A stretch of 7,329 bases of DNA from Desulfuromonadales bacterium C00003068 (GTDB lineage Bacteria; Desulfobacterota; Desulfuromonadia; Desulfuromonadales; Desulfuromonadaceae). The notes beneath the pieces are model-generated. The model saw nothing but the letters and a program-made list of their open reading frames with translations, was not told the origin of the DNA and did no database searches. This document shows positions 1 through 5,847 of this stretch, in pieces. Location: assembly GCA_001751155.1 (NCBI GenBank), contig MAXR01000277.1:3010-10338 (forward strand), written 5' to 3'. The position numbers and the translations under genes were made by a program. The first letter of the stretch is position 1; every line of letters begins with the position of its first letter.

Positions 1-1
1 C

Positions 2-199
2 CTAAAAAAAGAGGTCTATGCGACCGCCTGTTTAGCAGGGGGGATATTGTTCTTTATGCTCACTCAACTTGGTGTTCCACGCACCGCGACCATGCTGCTC
101 TCCGCACTACTTGTCGTCACATTACGCTTACTGGCTATCCGCTATAACTGGTCGCTACCCACCGCCAGAGAAACACCTTCGACCACTCATGATAACTAA
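2..199 (+). CDS. TRIC / UPF0126 family membrane protein, C-terminal fragment
   Basis: The reading frame is open from the left edge to a TAA at 197-199 and gives the last 65 residues; the rest of the gene lies outside the window. The fragment begins LKKEVYATACLAGGILFFML, then has a second hydrophobic stretch (about residues 29-45) and the phrase RLLAIRYNWSLP, followed by a polar tail. The EVYATA motif and the RLLAIRYNWSLP ending are typical of the C-terminal repeat of UPF0126 proteins (YicG/YadS-like), inner-membrane proteins now grouped with trimeric intracellular cation channels and also called the glycine-transporter domain family. The transported substrate cannot be told from this fragment. 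The stop is 11 bases before the next start and overlaps that gene's ribosome binding site, so the two are probably co-transcribed. Family assignment is by recognition of these motifs; no search was run. Confidence 0.85.
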   Translation, partial: LKKEVYATACLAGGILFFMLTQLGVPRTATMLLSALLVVTLRLLAIRYNWSLPTARETPSTTHDN

Positions 200-203
200 G
201 GAG
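198..203 (+). promoter_or_regulatory. Ribosome binding site of the FAH-family gene
   Basis: AAGGAG lies 7 bases before the ATG at 211 and overlaps the TAA of the upstream membrane-protein gene. It fixes the start of the FAH gene at 211 and suggests translational coupling with the gene before it. Confidence 0.85.
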
Positions 204-210
204 ATTCTCC

Positions 211-867
211 ATGCACACCATCACTTTAAACGGCAGCGAAACGCCCATTGCCGTCGGTAAAATCATCTGCCTAGCACGTAATTATGTCGCTCATGCTCAC
301 GAGCTTGGCAACGAAGTCCCATCAGAACCTGTTATTTTCATCAAGCCTGCCAGTAGTATGATTTTTGAAGGTGATCAGGTTGAGATCCCACCTTACTCGG
401 ATGACTGCCATCACGAAGTTGAACTAGCTGTTCTGATTGGCACACAGGGTAAAAACATTGCCGCTGAGGATGCCATGAGCCATATCTCTGGTTATGGCAT
501 TGCCATTGACATGACACTGCGTGATACACAAGCAAAACTAAAGGAGAAAGGCTTTCCATGGGAAAAAGCCAAAGGGTTTGATACCGCATGTCCCATCTCA
601 CGTTTTGTTAACGCAGACCAAATTGACGATCCGCATAACTTAGCCATTCAACTGAGCGTCAACGGTCAATTGCGACAAGATTCCAACACTGCCTGCATGA
701 TTCGCCGTATCCCAGAAACAATTGCCGCCATTACTCAAGGGTTTACCCTTGAACCAGGCGATATTATCCTCACGGGAACCCCAGCAGGGGTTGGTCGGGT
801 GGTCAGTGGCGACACCATGGCTACCATGATTGAGGGGATTGGCACGCTTCAGGTTAGCGTGAAATGA
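211..867 (+). CDS. Fumarylacetoacetate hydrolase (FAH) family protein, acylpyruvase/FAHD1-like
   Basis: A 218-residue single-domain member of the FAH superfamily, close in length and sequence to human FAHD1 and bacterial YcgM-type proteins. These cleave acylpyruvates or decarboxylate oxaloacetate in a divalent-metal-dependent reaction. The metal ligands expected in the family are present: E69 and E71 in HHEVELAV and D100 in IAIDMTLRD. The catalytic His/Glu pair of FAHD1 corresponds to H28 and E31 in RNYVAHAHEL. The active-site lysine corresponds to K121 in WEKAKGFD, and the substrate-loop motif LTGTPAGVG is at 188-196. The ATG at 211 has a good ribosome binding site (AAGGAG, 7 bases away). 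The protein has no signal peptide or membrane segment, so it should be cytoplasmic. Its gene overlaps the next one by ATGA. The exact substrate (acylpyruvate, oxaloacetate or a homoprotocatechuate-pathway intermediate) cannot be settled from sequence; no aromatic-degradation genes are nearby, which makes the general acylpyruvase/oxaloacetate role more likely. Confidence 0.93.
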   Translation: MHTITLNGSETPIAVGKIICLARNYVAHAHELGNEVPSEPVIFIKPASSMIFEGDQVEIPPYSDDCHHEVELAVLIGTQGKNIAAEDAMSHISGYGIAIDMTLRDTQAKLKEKGFPWEKAKGFDTACPISRFVNADQIDDPHNLAIQLSVNGQLRQDSNTACMIRRIPETIAAITQGFTLEPGDIILTGTPAGVGRVVSGDTMATMIEGIGTLQVSVK

Positions 868-1772
868 TTGGGTGCGCTAAACCCTCCGTCGCTTTAATCG
901 GTCCGGGTCGTTTAGGCCAAGCCGTTACCGCACTGTTGCGCCAACAAGGCTACCCGATCACCGCCATCGTTGGTCGCGATCGACAGCGTACGGCTGAAGC
1001 GGCGCGCTTTATTGGTGCCGAACTGATGGCCACCACCGATATCAACCGCTGTGCACCAGCAGACATTATCCTTATCGCCACAACAGATGATCAACTTGCG
1101 ACGACTGCTGCACAGTTGTGCGACACGGTGCCACTTGGTGACAGCACCCTCCTCGTTCATTGCAGCGGTTTGCATCCAGCACAGGTTCTTAAACACTCTG
1201 CTGACATGCCCCAACACGTACTGGCAATGCATCCGCTACAAACGTTTGCCAGTGGCGAACAGGGGATGAAAAGTTTAGCGGGATGTTTTTTCTCTTTGGA
1301 AGGGGATTCTCAGGCGGTTGAACAGGGGCAACAACTGGTTAGCGATCTAGGTGGGGAGTCGTTCATCATTGAGGGGCAATACAAGGCGCGCTACCATGCG
1401 GCAGCCTGTATGGCATCCAACTTTATCACCACCTTAATCGACAGTGCCGGTGAAGTTCTTCGCCCATGCAATCCGCAACAGGATATTCCCCTGTCAGTAC
1501 TCGGCCCCCTTATTCGCACGGCGGTAGAAAACAGTCTAACCCTTGGCCCTAAAACAGCCCTAACTGGGCCGATTGTTCGTGGCGATGATGGTACGGTTGC
1601 CAGCCACCTAGAACAGCTCAAACGACATCACCCTGACCTTGTCGCCCTGTATCAACAACTTGGCTTGCAAACCGTGGACCTCGCTCAGCGCTCTAACAGG
1701 CTATCGGCCGCAAAGGGTGAAAAAATCTCAAATATCCTGTCACAATCAGATGATGAACGAGATTCAGATTAA
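864..1772 (+). CDS. Rossmann-like and DUF2520 domain protein (putative NAD(P)-dependent oxidoreductase)
   Basis: A 302-residue two-domain protein. Residues 7-130 form a Rossmann fold: a beta strand leads into GPGRLG (13-18), the dinucleotide-binding glycine motif, followed by IVGRDR near the end of the second strand and IIATTDD-type sequence around 69-76. HPLQTF at 123-128 is characteristic of the family. Residues about 140-285 form the helical DUF2520 domain, with YHAAACMASNF (177-187) and ALTGPIVRGD (232-241). The layout resembles NADP-dependent F420 reductases, pyrroline-5-carboxylate reductases and ketopantoate reductases, but the substrate is unknown. The ATG overlaps the TGA of the FAH gene (ATGA at 864-867), and I see no strong Shine-Dalgarno of its own, so it is probably translated by coupling. 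This tight link suggests the two enzymes work on related small carbonyl compounds, which is inference. The stop codon overlaps that of the opposing methyltransferase gene. Confidence 0.9.
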   Translation: MIGCAKPSVALIGPGRLGQAVTALLRQQGYPITAIVGRDRQRTAEAARFIGAELMATTDINRCAPADIILIATTDDQLATTAAQLCDTVPLGDSTLLVHCSGLHPAQVLKHSADMPQHVLAMHPLQTFASGEQGMKSLAGCFFSLEGDSQAVEQGQQLVSDLGGESFIIEGQYKARYHAAACMASNFITTLIDSAGEVLRPCNPQQDIPLSVLGPLIRTAVENSLTLGPKTALTGPIVRGDDGTVASHLEQLKRHHPDLVALYQQLGLQTVDLAQRSNRLSAAKGEKISNILSQSDDERDSD

Positions 1773-2419
1773 CCGCCACTTTTACGCAAAATCACCACAT
1801 CAGAACCGACAAACTCACATTCAGCCTGCCAGTGTTGTGCCAGCCAGTGAAAGGTTTGGCGTGAAAAAAAACGGACGTGAGTTGGATCATTTTTATAATG
1901 CCAGCGACTAAAGGCTTCGGCATCAGTGACCATTTTTGTCATCACACCGAGGACACCACCGGTATTAAGATGACACCATAACCGATCAAGTTCAGCGCCA
2001 AGTTGATGGATGTGCTCCACCACTTCGCTGCTAGTGATAAAATCGTACGAGCACTGCCACACCGCTGGATCATTGGCATAGAAATGATCAAAAATGGTCA
2101 TCGTATGGCCGACCTCTTCAAACATCAGTGACAAGGTTGGCCCTGGGCCACTACCAAAATCTAGCCCCTGCGCATTGTCCGCTATTTGGGCCAAAACAGG
2201 ATCGAACAGCCGACTCAGAAATTGGCGGTAACCACTATCCTGTGGGTCGTTTTGGTGTTGATCGTAGACCTTCTTTTCTTCCGCTGCAGATAGAAAGTCC
2301 TGTTGATCAACAAAAACCAAACGGCAACGCTGACATTCAAAGTAACACCGACGCGAATCTTGTGCGAACAATTCGACCTGAGTAGCCGAACACAGCGAGC
2401 ATGACAAACTTTTTTCCAC
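1769..2419 (-). CDS. Class I SAM-dependent methyltransferase with N-terminal CxxC...CxxC zinc-ribbon-like segment
   Basis: A 216-residue protein starting with GTG at 2419. Two cysteine pairs near the N-terminus (C7/C10 and C29/C32) look like a small zinc ribbon. The methyltransferase domain follows: motif I LDFGSGPG (86-93) binds S-adenosylmethionine, D111 after TIF is the likely acidic residue of motif II, and DFITSSEVVEHI (126-137) is the motif IV region. Near the C-terminus, WHYKNDPTHVRFFS (173-186) is typical of the Methyltransf_23 group. The substrate is unknown. The start is supported by GGAG 7 bases upstream, and translation from GTG gives the first cysteine pair directly after a short leader. 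It converges on the DUF2520 gene with a 4-base overlap of stop codons. Upstream it is separated from the HEAT-like gene by a strong terminator, so its own promoter is unclear. Confidence 0.87.
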   Translation of the reverse strand: MEKSLSCSLCSATQVELFAQDSRRCYFECQRCRLVFVDQQDFLSAAEEKKVYDQHQNDPQDSGYRQFLSRLFDPVLAQIADNAQGLDFGSGPGPTLSLMFEEVGHTMTIFDHFYANDPAVWQCSYDFITSSEVVEHIHQLGAELDRLWCHLNTGGVLGVMTKMVTDAEAFSRWHYKNDPTHVRFFSRQTFHWLAQHWQAECEFVGSDVVILRKSGG

Positions 2420-2426
2420 TGATTCA

Positions 2427-2430
2427 CTCC
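2427..2430 (-). promoter_or_regulatory. Ribosome binding site supporting the GTG start of the methyltransferase
   Basis: On the minus strand GGAG is followed by 7 bases (TGAATCA) and then GTG at 2419-2417. The site lies immediately after the U-run of the upstream terminator. An out-of-frame GTG at 2427-2425 overlaps this site and is less plausible as a start. Confidence 0.7.
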
Positions 2431-2460
2431 ATAAAAAAAGCCCCTGACAGCAGGGGCTTT
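2431..2460 (-). terminator. Rho-independent terminator of the HEAT-like gene
   Basis: A perfect 10-base-pair stem (AAAGCCCCTG at 2437-2446 with CAGGGGCTTT at 2451-2460) encloses a 4-base loop. Read on the minus strand the stem is followed by an unbroken T-run ending at 2433. It begins 26 bases after the stop codon of the HEAT-like gene. On the plus strand the 3' side (TTTAACGTTCTTTTT) is a poorer U-tract, and no plus-strand gene ends here. Confidence 0.93.
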
Positions 2461-2486
2461 AACGTTCTTTTTAGTAGCATTTAAAC

Positions 2487-2918
2487 TTAATACATTTGTG
2501 CTAAAGATTTTTTAGCATAACCTCGCAACTTACGACTACCTTCTTTCACTATTATTTCAAGAGTTGGACTGTATTTCGCATCATTGGTTGCGCCAAGAGC
2601 TTTAATCATCCATGCCATAGCATCAACATGGTCGCGATTGTTTCCACGAATTTTGAAACCTTTGAGTAGGTATTCATCAACGACATCCATCACCTCAGGG
2701 CCAAACGTTTGTGAACGGATGATCCGTTTGGCGGCATCACGTTGCGCCAATGGATTTTGGCTTTTAATCTGCTTGATAAATTTCTCAGCATCACCCTCAT
2801 CATATTGATACGGCGCATCAACATTGATCGAAACAAACGGATAAGCTTGGACAGAGGGCACTATTGCAAACATTACAGTTACAAATAGAGCCAAAATTGT
2901 GTATTTCATTGCGTTCAT
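2487..2918 (-). CDS. Small exported HEAT-repeat-like protein of unknown function
   Basis: A 143-residue protein whose ATG at 2918 is preceded by a strong GGAGG 5 bases away. The N-terminus has the shape of a Sec signal peptide: a lysine at position 5, a hydrophobic core at about 7-24, and a likely signal peptidase I site after SVQA (A25). The mature part is about 118 residues, charged and helical. It carries patterns typical of HEAT-like repeats: NPLAQRDAAKRII (55-67), HVDAMAWMIKALGA (97-110) and a final YSPTLEIIV...KLRGYAKKSLAQMY. The mature part has no cysteines, catalytic motif or transmembrane segment, so a periplasmic protein-interaction role is the most that can be inferred. The frame stays open upstream to 2996, but that extension lacks a ribosome binding site and would bury the signal peptide. 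The gene is monocistronic in appearance, with terminators on both sides. I do not recognise a named family. Confidence 0.85.
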   Translation of the reverse strand: MNAMKYTILALFVTVMFAIVPSVQAYPFVSINVDAPYQYDEGDAEKFIKQIKSQNPLAQRDAAKRIIRSQTFGPEVMDVVDEYLLKGFKIRGNNRDHVDAMAWMIKALGATNDAKYSPTLEIIVKEGSRKLRGYAKKSLAQMY

Positions 2919-2923
2919 AAAAT

Positions 2924-2928
2924 CCTCC
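2924..2928 (-). promoter_or_regulatory. Ribosome binding site of the HEAT-like gene
   Basis: GGAGG on the minus strand, 5 bases before the ATG at 2918. It decides the start: the second in-frame ATG at 2909 would be 14 bases away, and the upstream in-frame start at 2996 has no comparable site. Confidence 0.85.
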
Positions 2929-2931
2929 AAA

Positions 2932-2950
2932 GCAATATCTTTTATATTGC
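2932..2950 (-). repeat. Inverted repeat GCAATAT-(5)-ATATTGC before the HEAT-like gene
   Basis: Perfect 7-base arms at 2932-2938 and 2944-2950 are separated by 5 bases. On the minus strand the hairpin ends 3 bases before the GGAGG of the HEAT-like gene. It could be a leader hairpin in the mRNA or a small operator. It is A/T-rich and short, so chance is possible. Confidence 0.4.
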
Positions 2951-2951
2951 G

Positions 2952-2993
2952 TAAAAGTGGTAACACTAGCGTTGTGTCAATAACGTCTATCAA
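2952..2993 (-). promoter_or_regulatory. Weak promoter-like hexamers upstream of the HEAT-like gene
   Basis: On the minus strand a perfect -35 hexamer TTGACA lies at 2980-2975, but at 17 bases spacing the -10 position is a poor CTTTTA. An overlapping alternative is TTGATA (2993-2988), 17 bases, then GCTAGT (2970-2965), which matches TATAAT at three positions. A promoter is expected in this gap because the ppdK terminator lies just upstream, but neither pair is convincing. Confidence 0.2.
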
Positions 2994-3068
2994 CACAACA
3001 TCGCCTACATGAGCTAAAACTTATACCACATCTCTTTGTTGAGAGAAACCCTTCACCATAAACTAACG

Positions 3069-3100
3069 CAAAAGGCCTCTGGTTTCCCAGAGGCCTTTTG
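3069..3100 (-). terminator. Rho-independent terminator of ppdK
   Basis: A perfect 14-base-pair stem (CAAAAGGCCTCTGG at 3069-3082 with CCAGAGGCCTTTTG at 3087-3100) has a 4-base loop. It begins 24 bases after the ppdK stop codon on the minus strand. The T-run is short (TTTTGCGTTAG) and lies partly inside the stem. The sequence is nearly symmetrical, so it could also stop plus-strand transcription, though no plus-strand gene ends here. Confidence 0.9.
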
Positions 3101-3124
3101 TTCAAACTTACTTACCGGACTTGA

Positions 3125-5788
3125 TTACTGCTCTTCGAGAAGAACCGCATGTGCCGCAGCAAGACGAGCAATTGGGACACGATATGGGGAACATGAAACA
3201 TAATCGAGACCAATTTTGTGGCAGAAGATAACACTTGATGGCTCACCGCCATGCTCACCACAGATGCCAAGCTTAATGTCTGGGCGGGTTTCGCGCCCTT
3301 TTTGGCAACCCATTTCAACCAGGAAGCCAACACCATCTTGATCAATAGCAACGAATGGGTCTTCTGCGAAGATCTCTTGCTCAACATACAGTGGCAAGAA
3401 CTTACCCGCATCATCACGAGAGAGGCCATAGGTTGTTTGAGTGAGATCATTAGTACCAAATGAAAAGAAATCTGCTTGGGTTGCAACTTGATCAGCAGTA
3501 ATTGCTGCACGAGGCAACTCGATCATGGTGCCAACCAGATATTCAACTTTTACGTCGTACTCAGCGATAACGGCATCAGCGACTTTCACCGCATTAGCAC
3601 GTAAAATCTCAAGCTCTTTCACACCACTAATCAGTGGGATCATAATTTCAGGAACAATATCGAACCCTTCATCTTTAATCAAAGCGCACGCTGCTTCCAT
3701 GATGGCACGCACTTGCATGTCATACACTTCAGGATAGGTGATCCCTAAACGGCAACCACGATGACCAAGCATCGGATTAAATTCATGGAGAAACTCAACC
3801 TTTTGCTTCAACGTCTCTGCTGAAACATTCATACTCTGAGCTAAACCATCAATATCTTTATCGGTATGAGGTAAGAACTCGTGCAATGGTGGATCTAATA
3901 GACGGATCGTAACAGGGAGACCCTTCATTTCACGGAACAAACCGAGGAAGTCTTCACGTTGCATACCGATAATTTTAGCCAGTGCCAGCTTGCGACCATC
4001 GAGATCTTCAGCAAGGATCATCTCACGTACGGCCATGATGCGGTCGGCATCAAAGAACATGTGCTCGGTACGGCATAGGCCAATCCCTTCGGCACCAAAT
4101 TCACGCGCCACTTTGGCATCAGCAGGAGTATCAGCATTGGTACGAACCTTGAGGCGACGGACCTGATCGACCCAACCCATTAAGATACCAAATTCACCAG
4201 TTAATTCAGGTTGAACCGTCGGTACGGTTCCACACATCACTTCACCACTAGAGCCGTCAAGAGTGATGATATCGCCCTTGTTAAACACCTTACCAGAGCG
4301 ATCCGTAAACTGTTGCTTCTCATAGTTGATTTTAATATCGCCACAACCTGAAACACAGCACTTACCCATACCACGAGCAACAACGGCAGCGTGAGATGTC
4401 ATACCACCACGCGCCGTCAAGATACCTTCAGCCGCATGCATACCATGAATATCTTCAGGGCTGGTTTCCACACGCACTAGAATTACTTTTAGACCTAGCT
4501 TCTTGGCTTCTTCCGCCTCGTCAGCAGAGAAAACCACCTCACCCGATGCGGCACCAGGTGACGCAGGAAGTCCTTTTGCAATCACATCTTTTTGTGCATT
4601 GGGATCAAGAGAGGGATGGAGAAGTTGATCGAGCTGCTCCGGAGCCACACGAAGAATGGCTTCCTTTTCAGTGATCAAGCCCTCTTGAACCATATCGACA
4701 GCAATACCCACCGCTGCTTTAGCAGTACGCTTACCATTACGGGTCTGCAACATGAACAAACGACCTTTTTCAATGGTAAACTCGATATCTTGCATATCGC
4801 GGTAATGCTTCTCAAGTTTTTGCTGAATCACCATCAACTGATCGTAACTTTCAGGCATCACCTCTTCCATTGAAGGAAGGGTTCCATCACTGCCCGCTTT
4901 GTTGATCGGTTGAGGAGTACGGATACCGGCAACAACATCCTCACCTTGAGCATTAATCAAAAACTCACCAAAGAACAGGTTTTCACCTGTTGATGGGTTA
5001 CGAGTAAAAGCAACACCTGTTGCGCAATCCTCGCCCATGTTACCAAAGACCATTGATTGAACCGTAACAGCGGTACCCCACTCAGAAGGGATGTTATTCA
5101 AGCGGCGATAGGTGATCGCGCGCTGATTCATCCACGAACCGAAGACCGCGCCAATAGCACCCCACAATTGCTCTTGTGGATCGTTAGGGAAGGCTTCACC
5201 TAACTCTTCTGTGTATTTATTTTTAAACAGGCCAACCAACTCTTTAAGATCAGAAGCGGTCAGAGCGGTATCCTCTTCAACACCGCGATCCTCTTTCATG
5301 TTTTCAAGAATATCTTCGAGAAGCTCACCATCGAGATTCTTAACGACGTTAGCGTACATTTGAATAAAGCGACGATAGGAATCGTAGGCAAAACGCTCAT
5401 CACCGCTGAGCTTAATAATGCCCTGTACGGTTTGATCGTTCAATCCGAGGTTGAGAACAGTGTCCATCATCCCTGGCATGGAAGCACGAGCACCAGAACG
5501 AACCGATACCAGTAATGGACGCTCAGCATCGCCAAACTTTTTATCCATCAACTGTTCCATCTCAGTGAGCTTTGCTAAAACTTGATCTTTCAATCCGTCA
5601 GGATAATTACGATCATTTTTATAATACTCGTTGCACACTTCTGTGGTGATACTGAATCCGGCTGGCACGGGCAGGCCAATTGAAGTCATATCCGCCAGAT
5701 TAGCCCCTTTACCACCCAGCAAGTCCTTCATTTCGCCTGTGCCTTCAGCTTTACCGTCACCAAAGAAATACACGTATTTGACTGACAT
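3125..5788 (-). CDS. ppdK: Pyruvate, phosphate dikinase (EC 2.7.9.1)
   Basis: A complete 887-residue cytoplasmic enzyme that converts ATP, phosphate and pyruvate to AMP, diphosphate and phosphoenolpyruvate, and the reverse. All three domains are present at the usual length. The N-terminal nucleotide-binding domain (about 1-355) has GGKGANLADM at 25-34, SVRSGARASMPGM at 95-107 and LQTRNGKRT at 347-355. The swivelling phosphohistidine domain (about 400-520) has GGMTSHAAVVARG with catalytic H466; T464, two residues before it, is the site that PDRP/DUF299-type regulatory proteins phosphorylate in known PPDKs. The C-terminal TIM barrel (about 535-887) binds pyruvate/PEP and has GLCRTEHMFF (570-579), FGTNDLTQ (777-784) and the catalytic cysteine C843 in GICGEHGGEP. 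No key residue is missing. GAGGAGG 7 bases upstream supports the ATG at 5788. It follows glyS by 59 bases with no terminator and is followed by its own terminator. Its likely role is PEP supply for gluconeogenesis, or pyrophosphate-linked glycolysis. Confidence 0.98.
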   Translation of the reverse strand: MSVKYVYFFGDGKAEGTGEMKDLLGGKGANLADMTSIGLPVPAGFSITTEVCNEYYKNDRNYPDGLKDQVLAKLTEMEQLMDKKFGDAERPLLVSVRSGARASMPGMMDTVLNLGLNDQTVQGIIKLSGDERFAYDSYRRFIQMYANVVKNLDGELLEDILENMKEDRGVEEDTALTASDLKELVGLFKNKYTEELGEAFPNDPQEQLWGAIGAVFGSWMNQRAITYRRLNNIPSEWGTAVTVQSMVFGNMGEDCATGVAFTRNPSTGENLFFGEFLINAQGEDVVAGIRTPQPINKAGSDGTLPSMEEVMPESYDQLMVIQQKLEKHYRDMQDIEFTIEKGRLFMLQTRNGKRTAKAAVGIAVDMVQEGLITEKEAILRVAPEQLDQLLHPSLDPNAQKDVIAKGLPASPGAASGEVVFSADEAEEAKKLGLKVILVRVETSPEDIHGMHAAEGILTARGGMTSHAAVVARGMGKCCVSGCGDIKINYEKQQFTDRSGKVFNKGDIITLDGSSGEVMCGTVPTVQPELTGEFGILMGWVDQVRRLKVRTNADTPADAKVAREFGAEGIGLCRTEHMFFDADRIMAVREMILAEDLDGRKLALAKIIGMQREDFLGLFREMKGLPVTIRLLDPPLHEFLPHTDKDIDGLAQSMNVSAETLKQKVEFLHEFNPMLGHRGCRLGITYPEVYDMQVRAIMEAACALIKDEGFDIVPEIMIPLISGVKELEILRANAVKVADAVIAEYDVKVEYLVGTMIELPRAAITADQVATQADFFSFGTNDLTQTTYGLSRDDAGKFLPLYVEQEIFAEDPFVAIDQDGVGFLVEMGCQKGRETRPDIKLGICGEHGGEPSSVIFCHKIGLDYVSCSPYRVPIARLAAAHAVLLEEQ

Positions 5789-5795
5789 CAGTCTT

Positions 5796-5802
5796 CCTCC
5801 TC
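5796..5802 (-). promoter_or_regulatory. Ribosome binding site of ppdK
   Basis: GAGGAGG on the minus strand, 7 bases before the ATG at 5788. This near-perfect match to the 16S rRNA tail fits a highly expressed central-metabolism enzyme and fixes the start. Confidence 0.85.
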
Positions 5803-5847
5803 ACAAAAAAGTTGGTTAATCCAAAACGAGCTACGTTGCAAAAAAAT

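Noticed and set aside
69..260. A plus-strand open frame spanning the TRIC/FAH junction.
   Set aside because: It overlaps two recognisable proteins in other frames and its composition is atypical (rich in His, Pro and Arg).
912..1232. A 106-codon minus-strand open frame inside the DUF2520 gene.
   Set aside because: The plus-strand reading has a Rossmann motif and family signatures; the opposite frame has none.
2919..2996. Longer start for the HEAT-like protein (26 extra residues from 2996).
   Set aside because: It lacks a ribosome binding site, would place charged residues before the signal peptide, and covers the likely promoter region; the ATG at 2918 has GGAGG at ideal spacing.
3069..3100. 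The 14-base-pair palindrome as a recombination or attachment site.
   Set aside because: Its position 24 bases after the ppdK stop, the GC-rich stem and the flanking A/T runs are fully explained by a terminator.
3112..3510. A 132-codon minus-strand open frame overlapping the end of ppdK.
   Set aside because: It is a frame-shifted reading of the conserved PPDK C-terminus, which is intact in its own frame, so there is no evidence for a separate gene.
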